NCBI RefSeq assembly: GCF_036370855.1
Contig: NC_088117.1
Location: forward strand, 2,170,001-2,234,000
Length of the DNA: 64,000 nt
Direction: 5' to 3'
From: Dromaius novaehollandiae
Lineage: Eukaryota; Chordata; Aves; Casuariiformes; Dromaiidae
The notes beneath the pieces are model-generated. The model was not told the DNA's origin. It did no database searches and saw only the letters and a list, made by a program, of their open reading frames with translations. The position numbers and the translations under genes are program-made. Shown here piece after piece: positions 38,197 through 50,100 of this stretch (position 1 is its first letter; each line of letters opens with the position of its first letter).

Positions 38197-41100
38197 GTGA
38201 GCGGGAGGGAGGAAAGTGCAGGCTGTAAAAAACACCCGGGCGATGTTTTTCGCTTTGCCTGTGCTTTCGGCTGAAAGGGGAAACAGGGAGGCAAATTCAG
38301 GTGTTTTTTCAGTGCTGCTGTTGCGTGGACCTGCTGGGAGACAGAGCTGTGAGGCAACGAACAGACTTTATGGGGCTTGAAATTCCAGTAGAGAAATGGT
38401 CTGAGGGCTCTGTAGTACGTGACACTACTTTCCTTGTGTTTTTTGAGGGGATAATGCCGTAAAAATGTACCTGTCGGAGAAATCTCCCTCAACCCAAAAC
38501 GCAGGGTTTCTCGTTCTACCTGTCTGGCTAACAGCGCAAGTGTAGGTGGTGGTGGAGTGGATGGTGCGGGTATAAGACACGGAGCACGGCAGCCCTGTGG
38601 GCCCCCAGATAATCCTGTAGGAATTGTCAAGACCGCCAAAAAAGAAGCAGCTACGTTGTAAAAATCACTGTCTTTTGGAAAGTGAGACCGGCCCCCCGTG
38701 CCCCCCAGCAGAGTGGCATGGCGGCGATGTCCTAGGGTGGTGCCCAAGAGCTTTTTTTTTAGCCCTGACGGACATAAACTGGCTGGGAAGAAGCTCAGCA
38801 ATACTTCCGCGTAGATCAACGGCTGATTTTTCTTCTTTTCTCTTCTATAGCATAATAAAGCAGACTGTTAAAATAAGGTGTGCTGGCTGAGTCACCGGAG
38901 GACACAGCCGTCACCGCAGCGAGAGGCACGGTCACTCCCCGATCTCCTGCAGCCTATTTTCCACTGCCGTAGCACAGCCCACCTAGGCAGTGTAAAGAAA
39001 GCCCAGGGCTTCAGGCTTGATTCGTCATCTGAGCACCGTCTGCTTGTGACGACAACCGAAAGCGTTGCCGTGAGCCCTTTCTAAAGCCACATGGTGACAT
39101 CGGTGTAGGTCCATGCCTTGCGCGAGACTGTGTGTGTCGCGCAGCCGTGCCGGAGCTCTCCGAGCAGCACTGAGGGGGCGGTTGGCCTCCACTCCCCGCT
39201 CAGAGTGCAAGTGGAGGTCAGCCGTGGTGGCCGTGTGGGCTGTGTCCGTGTGCCCAGCCGCTGCCTCTAGCAGCGATCTTAACTGCTCTTTGGGATGTGT
39301 CTGTGTTTTTCTCCTTAGGCGTTCAATAAAACAGTTGCCAAGGACAATTCTCTAGCTGTTGGCTTCTTTCAGAGGGGGTTTGTCCACCTGCAGTTAGAAA
39401 TGTAAGTGAAGTGCTTGCCCATTTCATTCTTTGTTTTTCTCTTTTCAGTAATAATTTATCTTCCTAAAATTCACTTCTTCCAGTGATCTTAAATGGTTCA
39501 TAAGGTCCAGTTTGGCCTTGTAAGCCACGTCACAGGTTGGCCAGTGTTATCTCCTGTTTACGGAGGAGAAATAAGAAGATATGAGTTATACAACTCTGTG
39601 ACGTCAGGAGTGGCAGACTAATATGTGACATTATTATCATGTACCCAAGGAGAAAGAAGTCACTCCTGCATGTGAGGCTGGCAGTTTATGTTGCCATTCA
39701 CTTTTTGATTGGGAATGAAAAATATAATTGCACTGGTTGGTGTGTTTTTACGTGTTACGCATGAGCCAGGACTTCCTAAAAAGGCAGTCTGCCCAGGGCG
39801 TCTGACACTCGCTCTCTGCTGAGAGTGGATTATGTGCCCTGATCTCGATCTCACTGATTTAACATTGGGATTGCTCCATTAGTGGCACTGGATAGGTGCC
39901 TCATTGTTCCTAGAATGAGGCCACAGTGACATCCTACACATAGAGGTGGGTGGAGGATTTCACAGGTCTCTAGATTTCTGCTACTATTGCTCTGGCCATT
40001 CATGTGTGTTTACTGCTCACTGTCAGCAAGGGTTACGCAGCCATCACTTCATTTCCCTTGAGATGTCTTCTAGGACAAAGTTGCCAGCAGCGAGCAGGGG
40101 AGGGATCACTGCCTAAAGCTCACAGGATTTGTTAGTCCTTGTTCTTTGCACTTTCTCCTCCTTGGAATTGTGACTGCACTTCAGGTACCAAAAACTGTTG
40201 TTCATCCCAAACAGTAAAATAGTGCAGATAATCCCAGAGGAGAGACAAACCACGTTCATTTTGTACTAAAGACCAGTGAAGGGAGGACAGGGAGTTTTTT
40301 GTGGTCACAGGATTACAGACATGTCTCCAGGGAAGCTCTCCTAATCCAAACTATTGGGAAGGGAATGATTTTCCTTGCTACTTTGATTCTTGAACTTCCT
40401 AATTAGAGTCTATTCATGTTTTCATTCTCAATGTCATCTCTGCATTGTAGGTATGAAGAAGCTCTCTCTGACTATCGTACGGCCTTCACTCATCTAAGAA
40501 AGAATCCATTCATCGATTACAAGCAGCTGGGGCTGAGACACATACTCAATGCATGGGAGGTAAGAGTCACTCTGTGTCTCGGTAGTCCTTCCTCTCTGTT
40601 GGAGGTATTCATCAGGTTTTCAGCAATAGGTATTATTAACCTAACTGCTTTTCAAGAGAGTACATTAGAACAGAAGTAAATTTCTGCTTGCAGCTCTTTT
40701 TTTTTAAAGGATCTTTGAAAAATTGTAGCAAATTACTCATAATTTGAAAATTAAAATTGTTCTGAGCAGTTGTACAGCTCCTTGCATAGCGATGTATTTT
40801 TTAGCTTATCTGTGTAAATACACATGTACATTTTGTGAACTCTTCTGCTGTAAAAGCAGAAATAGCTTGAAGTATAGACAGATGGGAGCATAATTTGTTT
40901 ATAATTGAGGCTTAATTTGTTCATGATGAAGCTTATGTGCATGAAAGCCTGTTTTTCTGACTATAGACACTAGTCTTAATATTACCTCTGGGTCTAACCT
41001 TACACACTGGGCCTCAAGCTGCTTGATGATACTTATCACTTCTGTAGCACTTCAGTCTCTAGCTCTTACACTGTTCCATGGATTGATCCTGCCACATCTC

Positions 41101-44100
41101 CTTCTAAAAAGACCTATGCCTGAATGGATTGTAAATATTTTTGTAAAAATGCAGTTCTTTTTATAGAAGATGCAAGTGCCTGACTGCAAGTTTCATTTCT
41201 TTTCCGTCCTGAATCTATGTCCATGGACTGAAAAGCAGATGCAGGAAAAAGTATTTAATCCTTCACTTCTGCAAGAGTGAAGAGTCATTGTGTATCTCAA
41301 ACCAAGCGTGCCCAAGAACTCGTCATTCAGATTTGTTCAATTTTTGTGTGCCTTATTCCTGGCAGGAAGAAGTCGTACTTGACATTTGTGGTTTTCACTT
41401 AAACCCGATTGCTTTTAAAAGTTTCAGTGCCTTTGAACAATATGAATGTCCCCAGCACTCCCTTCTCTCAGCTCACACACCCTTGAAAACAATGCGTTCC
41501 CCTTCAAGAATACCGGGCTGCAAAAATGCCCAAAGTGCCTCAGGAGGAAATCAGGACCTTCCTTGGTATGAAAAAACGGCTCCTCCCTCCACATGCTGTA
41601 GACCTTTGCCAGAATATGTGCTGTCACTGTGCTGACACTCTGGACTCAGAATTTGCCTCCTGATTCAACTGTATCTCATTCTACTCAGATCTTGCTATGG
41701 GTCTCTCTCTTTTTTTTTAACATGGAAATAAAATCTTTCCAGAGAACTGTGCCATCAGATTTCTCCATGCATGGCCTCTCATGTGATCCTCTCAAGGGAG
41801 AGGAGATGTGGTGTGTGGTTCTAAAATGCACAGGCTTTCTGCCACTCGCATGGGCGGTGCTTCTGAGCTTAGGGGGAGTTTCTGCTTCTCAGAGGCTTGA
41901 GTGGCAGGTGCCTTGCTTCTCCAGGGGGGAGCATCTCCACAGTTCCCGTAGTTGTTCAGCATGGCCATTCTACCCAGAAACAGCAATATTCTAGTAGCAT
42001 GATGAATGAGTGAAGGAAAAGCATCTTCTTATCTGCATCTCTGTTTCAAGCACTATTTACATCCAAATATTTTAAAGCAACTTGCAAGCGAAGAACCGTA
42101 TCATATAAGGTAGCAAGAGATCTAACAGGGCAATCTGTTGGGCCACTTCTATACACTAACTGTTGGGCAGTGACAAGAAGAGCTTTCCTACGCAAGGCTT
42201 CCCTACACCCAGTCTGTAATGCTCCCACACCTTGCACGTCAGCAAGGAACATGTAAGCTGCTAAAGGTAGCAAGCTGCAGCTGACAATTTGCCCATTCAC
42301 AGCCCACTGCAAGGTGCAGCAATTTCTGTTAGGTTATTCTGCAGTGAGAGAGAGTCAGAGTGGCTTTGCACAGCAAAAAAATACTACCCAGTTGCATATG
42401 GAGAGAAAAGCATGCAGCTTGCCAAGGAAATCTTTTCTGGCCTTTCTGGCCTGGTGTTTCAGTACCTGGTCCCTCTTGCCTAGGTTGCTGAGTGCAGTAG
42501 GCTGGGTTGGATTTCCCCTCGGTCTCAGCGTTCTGAGTTAAGAGCCAGGTGGTTCTGCTCCCTTCTCACTTCTAGGTGCTGTACAGCACTGCAGCAGCAC
42601 AGTGCCGGCTGAGGCAGTGGCAGGAAGCTAGAGTTACCTTAGAAAAGGCTGTTGTGTGGAGACCTGAAGGAAGAACAGCAATCCTGGACCTGGCCCTTGA
42701 GCAGGTGCAGGTAAGACCACCTCTACGGGCTGTTCCTGGGGGTGCATTGGGTTCAAGTTAAAAAATCTAAGATAAAAATGTGCCAGTTGTTATACGTTCA
42801 TGCCTTCCTGCCTACCCACCTGCATGGTCACCTAGTGACAGAGTCTAAGCCATTTCAAATAGAAAGGTTGAATATATATATGGAGGCTGTGATACCCTTC
42901 TGAGGCTGGTTCTAAATAACAGTTTCCTATTAGACTGAATGTACCTCCACTCTTGTTTGATCAGGCGCAACTTACAGTTCTCTGATTTATTTTTCCTGGA
43001 AGAGCCATTATTTTGCTACCTCCGTACTCCCTTATCTTATTTATATCCTTTCTAAAGGACAATGGCTTTTTATAATCTGATAATCTCTTCTAGCACCACC
43101 TTTGTCCTTTTCTGTCAGTGTATTATTTTTATCTGCTATTGGATGCTACGCTGTGGGTGCACAGACTGACTGAACAACAACATTCAAAATCAGCTAGAAA
43201 AACTGGTCAGAGATTTGTTTAACCAACTTTACTTCACTGACGTCACTTACCACCCATCCAATGTCAACAGAGTCAGCCTGTGACTCAACACTGAGCAGTG
43301 GCCTCCGTGCTTTTGGTTTGCATATGCTTGTTAAATCCAAGTGTCACTTATCAAGTTCACAGCTATAATTTTTTCCCTAATGCTGCCCTGGACCTGATTT
43401 CATACACATAGGGAAGCAGTACCTGCTTTTCACTGATGGTAATTTAATATTAATTGATGGTTTTTCCTTGATCTTTTTTCCATACCCTAGGAGCATCTGT
43501 TTTTAGAGCCTATGCAGGTTCCACCTGGGGAATTTTTCAGACCACGAAAGAAGGAAGTTGAAGAACTGGATTCAAAAGATTTTTTGGGTAAACCCAAGGT
43601 AAAAGGTAACATCATCTTATCTGCAGAAAAGTCAAACACAGCATAGAAAAACTTGTGACGCACATGATGACTAGGATTAACAACAAGCAGATTATAATCA
43701 CAACTTCCGACATCTCCAGAGACCATTACTGCTGGCCACTCCATCAGTCCCTGTGTTGGTAGAGACCCCAAAGCAACACTCGCAGGGCTTTCAGCCACTC
43801 GGGGCATCTGGGAAACACAAGATGAGATTTATTAGAATTGCACCCTTTTCTATCAAAACTGAACATTGCTGCTAAAAAACCTTCCCCATCTTAGTCACTG
43901 TAAGTCTGAAAAAGCAAAGCAGGTACTTAGGGAACCTTGTGATTGTCATTTTGCTGACAATTACATTCTCAAGAGGAGCAGATTCCTCTAGCCCACTCTT
44001 ACTGCTGCATTCCCAGTGTGACAGACGTGCACTTGGGAGACAAATGTTTTGTCATGTAGTTAAAAACAAGTCAGCAGAGAATTTCTCTGATCCCTTCTGT

Positions 44101-47100
44101 GGCTGTGGCACATGGCATAAATGTCACAGGCCAGAGAACTCTTACATAAATAAAGAGAAGGGAGAATAACTTGCATACTTTTTGAAGAACTTGGGAAAAA
44201 AGGGACGAGGGCAGTTGAAGTTGTTTTTGGGATCCAGTTGCACTTTTCCTGATATGCATGGATCTGCTTTATGCCTGACCACTAGAGAGGTCAGAAGGAA
44301 ATGAGTCTGAGTGGCTGGTCTTGCAGGAAGCTTGAGAGGGCCCTGCTGTCTCTTCATGCAGCTTGGATTCAGTCATTAATTTGTCTTCCGGCAGGTGATC
44401 TCCTCCATCATTCCCAATGATGAATACATTGGCTTCGAGCCTCTTAGGCCTCAGGTGAGCAGGGCATAGCTGTGAAAGGAAGAATACACAGAAATATCAT
44501 GCTGCTGTCATAAAGCTCCATGTAGGTCCTCAAATCCTGACACCATCAGGGTAAGAATGCATCACTGAAAAAAAAGTGCAGTTTCTGCCTATGAAGCCCC
44601 ATATCAGACCAGATACCTTGGGGTCTTTCAAAGCCAGCTGGGGTGCTCCAGCATTGGCTGGAGGGGACTCAGGCAACGATGTGAGTCTCCATCCCTTGGA
44701 AGATGCGTATTTGTCTCCTCACCATGCCAAAGCATCAGTGGAGTCTCTGCTGTGCTCCACATACATTTTTGCGAAGCAATTTAGTAAATTTGTCAGCATA
44801 AACATGGCTGGCTTGCACTGTAACATGAATTACCTAGAGCAAAGAGTAGGAGGGAAAGAATTCATTACTCTCTACCTAGTGGGATAAAGAGGGAGTGGGA
44901 GAAATGGAAGGTACATCCTGGTAACGTGGAGCAGCAAACTGGAGGCTGTGGTGTGACAAATGTGGTCAAAAGGAGAAGAGAGAAAATGCCATGGTGTGAA
45001 GCTCCCTCCTTTTCAGAGAAGCAATAAATAAGGTGGCACTTTTGCTCAGTCACGTACTGTTCTAAATAGATGCTGTTGTTCCCCCCACAGAAACAGGGCT
45101 TTTACGAACCCAGTGCCGATGCTCTGCGGTAAGTGGCCAGTCCCACCCTGGTCTCACTCTCCTCTCACTATTTCTGTTCAGAAAGTCATGTTTTGTCCTC
45201 TGATATCTTTGTTTTGAAAACTCTGCATGATCCACACCCACCTCTCACCCTTGGTGGAGAGAATCCTGCATGTGCAAAAGGCTTGTGTGGCTGCAGGAGA
45301 TGCTGCAGCTAACAAGAGTTTTGCAGATAATAGTGTCTCTTAATTCAGGAATCTCAGAGCACTTTGCAGGAGTAAATTCAGTGGTCTTGGGAAACAGATA
45401 ATAATCGTGTCATGGCTGGGAAATGAGATTGTGACTCCTGCCCAGCTCAGCAGCAGAGGGTGCTTGGGTGTCCAGGTCTAGTTCCCAGGAGAAAGCTTCC
45501 AAATGCTGGCTACCAACCCTGCCCTGCTAAGCCAAATTCAGCCCTGGTTCAAAAAGCATGGAAGTCATTTGTTTTGATAATATTGTGCCAACAGTACTTC
45601 AGGGCTAAATTTTAATCATTGCTTTGATCCAGAAGATGTTTCTTAGCACAATGGAAATGTGGCAGTTACATTTGGGAAATCTGAGTGTTTTTCAGGCTTC
45701 TTTTATTCCCAGCTGGAACAAAAGAATAACAATGGAAATCAGAATTTTCTGCCACCTGAAAGTTTTGACACATGCCATTTTGCATCAGTGCAGTGTTTTG
45801 GATAAAAGTCATCCCAGTATCAGAACTCCAAAGTTACTAAAGGTACTTTTATTCCCATTCTCTCTAGAGACTGTGATTCAGGCTACTATCGAGTTTTGTC
45901 CCATTATTACCCTGAGGACTCAGAAAAGTTGGCAGTGAAAGCCAACAGTTTGGTCTTTGTGCTGACTAGAGGAGCAGATGACTGGGCTACAGCCATACAT
46001 GATGGACAGGTAAGGCAAAAGGATGGACTTCCCAGCACTTCTTTTGTTGAGAGAAGCCATTCCTTACGAATTTAGTTAAGTTCGTTGAGTCAGTGCACAT
46101 CTGGGTTAGGTCAGTGAATATATTATCTGCCCATATTTCCAAAAAAAAAACCTGTCAAAAGATTCTTCACAAAAATGCTCAAAAAACCGTCCTGAGGTAT
46201 TGGAAAAAGAGAGGTAGTCCTCTAAGGACTGATAATAGATTAACAGGTAGAAATAAAATAAAGGACAGGCATAAATCAACAGTTTTTTTAAAGAAAGGAT
46301 GTCGCCACAGAGACTCTGCTGTGACCGATGTATTCAGTGGGATTCAATGTATTCCTAAGTCATCTTGTAAAGGGAGTGCGTTATAAGGCATCAACGGTCT
46401 ATGACAATATCAAATCATTCAAAATACTCAAATTTGAAGCTAACAGTGAAAAGTTACAGAAGGCTTTGAATATTCTAGTTGACTGGTCACTAAAGTGTCA
46501 GATGAAATTCAAAGTCAATAAAGGTAAAATAATGCACATTGGAAAAAAATAACCGTAATTTCTCACAATCATCAGTTGATATTAATAGTTCTAAACCAGT
46601 GATTGCCAGAAGACACAAAATGTTGCTGGGTTAGTTTTATTACTTATTACTTGCCCCTTATTACTCCCCCTAAGCCTCCATTCTAGGAGCCAGCGGTGGT
46701 CTCAGTGGATGTTTGGTCTGTTACACTGCAGCCACTCAATTAGTAACATTGCTTTCTGCAGAAAAAGATGCAAAAGTGCCGTCAAAATTTGTGCAGCAAT
46801 TACTGAACACAAACCACAGTCCTTATCATTGGTTACCCTGCCCTCCACTGGGCCCTGCATGGACACATTCATATTTCAACAGGGTGAGAAGGGAAGGACA
46901 GAAGTGGTGCAAAGCAAGGTGGCACTGGGCAGACTAGGGGCTGCATCTACCATCACAGCCAGCTCTTGTCTCATATTCTGCTCTGCTTTGTGTTCTGCAG
47001 AAACTGCGTATACCAGCCTCTCTCCTGGAGCCTGCTCCTGCCCTGAAGACAGATAAATGGGTGAGATGGCAACCTTGTAACTAGGGGGTGAGGAAAGGGC

Positions 47101-50100
47101 CAGGAAATACATTCAGGGCATTTGTTTGTAAGATTATCACAGGATAGGATAACTGTGTGATATTAACACTCTCTGTTTCACCTTCAGCAAAGACCAAGTG
47201 TTTTTTGAACTGCAAAAGAAAAGAGCAGGAAAAATGCGGGGGTTTTTTCTGCGCTTCTGATCTCTTTCCAGCACAATCTAAGGGCTTAGACACGTGTCCA
47301 AACCATAATGGCTTTCATTTCAGGCTGACCTAGGTATTGTTATCTTTTATTTGTTCTGGGCTGATGGAGCACACAAACATGAGTAGCTGCCATGGCTCTT
47401 CTGACCCACTGTAACTTGCTGAGCCACTGAAACAGTAATGGATTTCAGGACCTGAGGCACGCAGTCATGTGGCCTCCAGCCTCCTCCTGTGATGTCTGCA
47501 GAGTGACCAGATTTAGCACAGATTTAGCACAGAAGCGGATGAGAAGTGCTCACTCTTGCAGTGGGACAGTAACATCCTAAACAAGCACTGCTCCTTGCTT
47601 CGAGGCCATGTACTTAAACCCTGCACTCTGACCTTTCACTTAGGAAAACTTCCTTCATCTCCCTTCTACCCCATAGATATGTCTACACATGATCTTGATC
47701 TCTTACCATCTGAACGCAAAGTGGCCAAGGCGTGACTCAGACCCCAGTACAGTGGTTGGGAGAGTCTTTGAAGCACACAGCTCTTCTGATATTGCTCTCA
47801 TTTTCTCCTCCAAATGAATCCGTGGCTGTGGCACTCACTTGTGCATTTGCTGCATGGACACTAGCCTTTGCATGGGCATTTGCTCTGCTGGTGTCTCCCT
47901 ATGTACCAGCCCAAGCTCGATCAGATGAGCTGGCAGAGCTGGGAGATGGTGAGAAGAGCCTTCAGTGCAGTGTGAGCAGCCCCCTCTGCTCCAGCAGCAA
48001 CCCAGGAAGGGGCAGGAGGCCAGGTAGCAAAACAGCCCATCAACCTGCTCATCACCACCTGCTACACGATAACCACGAGAGCTGCAGAAACCCCTAAGAG
48101 CCTGACGGCTTTACTTCATCCAGTTGGTTAATGAGCTGGTGTCCCCAGTGCTCTGTCCAGAGCTATACTCAGAACATTATAACCTGTCGCAGCCTCTGTC
48201 CTGAACAGTGGCCTTGCCCAATTTCCAGTGTCTTCTGCTTAATGCTTTGCTGTGTTGTTCTGTTGCAGAAGATCAGCAATGGGATTCCCCTCCCTCCTGC
48301 CAAAGTGCCTCCCAGCCGACTCCATGTGAAACAAAAGCCAGGTAGCCCCTGGGCCAAGGATGTCAATGGGTATTATGTGAAATTGCTGTGCCAGCATCCC
48401 GCTGCTTTAGGGGTGTGTGGGGAGGCTGGCAGCTTACTGCAGCAGTGGCTGCCTGTATGCTAGCAGGTTGCAAAATAGTTGTTTGGGGTCTGCACTTTCT
48501 GCATGAACTGTTTATGTGGTTTGTTTTGTTTTGTTTCGTTTTGTTTTTTCCTGTTCTGCAGAATCTGCTGAAGGAGAAAATGCCTCTGCAAATGATGATG
48601 TTTCCCAAATGGACTCTAAGGTGAGGTGTTTCACAAACCAAAAGTTTCATGAAGTAAAGCTGCTGCAGCCTCAAGAGAACAACATTGTAAAAACTGCAAG
48701 GGGAATTCCTAGCCAGATCCTTCAAAATTCCTGAGCTGCCCCAAAATCACTGGAAAAACTTCTGTCCATTTTCCCATTCCAGAGACAGGCTGTCATGTTC
48801 TTTCCTCCACCACCCCCAAGTCTGTGACCATACTACTTTGTGAGGCAGCCCAAAGTTGTGGCTTGCCAAGGCAGTGCCCATTTGCCACCTTCCAAGGAGC
48901 TGAGCTGTGCTGGCTGCCACTGCATCAAGTGCCCAAGGCCCAGATACCAGAGCATTCTCAGGCATGCATTTTGCAGCCTGTTTTTGTAAGAGAGCAGTCT
49001 CTGAACTACCCGCTCTTCCCTTTCCTCTCTTCCTGTGTGGTATTTTCTATCGCTACCAAACCAAGTACTGCAGCAATCTGAACATTCATATTTGATTTCT
49101 TCTGGGATGATGTCCTCTAATGCGTCTCCATATCATTACCAACCAGTGTGCTCTACACTGGAAAGTGCGGTGTGTCTGAGAGAGCTGGAATCACTGCTGT
49201 GTCCACATGGGAACGATACCTTTCTGTGTCACTGTCAGCTGCAGATCTCCATCAGCCTTGCTGCCTTTGTCTTTGCCACACATATCTAGTGATTTTGGAG
49301 TCATCTTTTGGCATCTGTACTGTAAGCAGAAAGGCAGCAGAACAGGGGGCCTTGCCTGCATCTCTCCAGCTGACTAGAAGAACTGGAGCCCTGCTTGTAT
49401 AGTTAAAGGCCTGTATGGATTTGGGAGGGGTCTGTGCCATCTGACTCAGAGATGGGGTTCCTGGGGTCACAGTAGGAACATTAGATCCTGGTCTTTGACC
49501 CACCACGTTGTTCCTCTTCTGAAATTCAGATCTGCATTTTGACACTGCACTATCATTAAGTGGTAGCATTGAGCTGAGAGGTTTGTGTCTGTGTCACCTC
49601 TCTCAATATGAGAGAGAGTCCTGAATAACCAGATTGTCCACTGCGCCATTTTTCTCAACAGATCCCACCGGCACGAGAAGAAGCTTTATCCAGCACAGAC
49701 AAACCCGTTGTACTGAGAGTCCACTGTGACTGCACCATAGCGCTGAGAGCAGGCGAGGTGCCATCTCTGCCAGACCTGCGGGCTCTGCTGAGGGAGAAGT
49801 TCAGCCAGCAAGCAGAGCAAGGGAAGTTGAGGTATGCTGTGGAACGGTCTGGGGGGCATCCGTGCTCTCAGTGCATGCACTGAAGCCTGCAGCATGTGAC
49901 AGAGAAGCTGCAGTGATGACCAGTCAGTGGGCCAGGGAGGCTCTGGAGACCCAAAGGATCTTCCCAGGAAGCTGCTCAATGGTAGAGAAACAGGAGTGAA
50001 CACAAAGAAATACTCTGTACAGATGCAGCTGATGTATATCTGATTTTCTCCAGCTCATCTCAGCTTTTAAAATATACTAGGATCAACGCAGGGCAATTTG

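Larger units (their letters stand above)
36370..38210. promoter_or_regulatory. CpG island with divergent promoters (minus-strand unit and NOXA1)
   Basis: About 1.8 kb of very GC-rich, CpG-dense sequence stands out sharply from the AT-rich DNA on its left. It holds many GC-box-like CCCCGCCCC stretches, the NOXA1 first coding exon at its right end, and a strong minus-strand splice donor near its centre (CCAG|GTGAGT at 37163). This is the arrangement of a bidirectional promoter. Transcription start sites cannot be placed from sequence alone. Confidence 0.8.

Noticed and set aside
37911-38819. A 302-codon minus-strand open frame
   Set aside because: It lies antisense to NOXA1 exon 1 and intron 1, is driven by GC-rich composition at one end, and has no recognisable domain or splice support.
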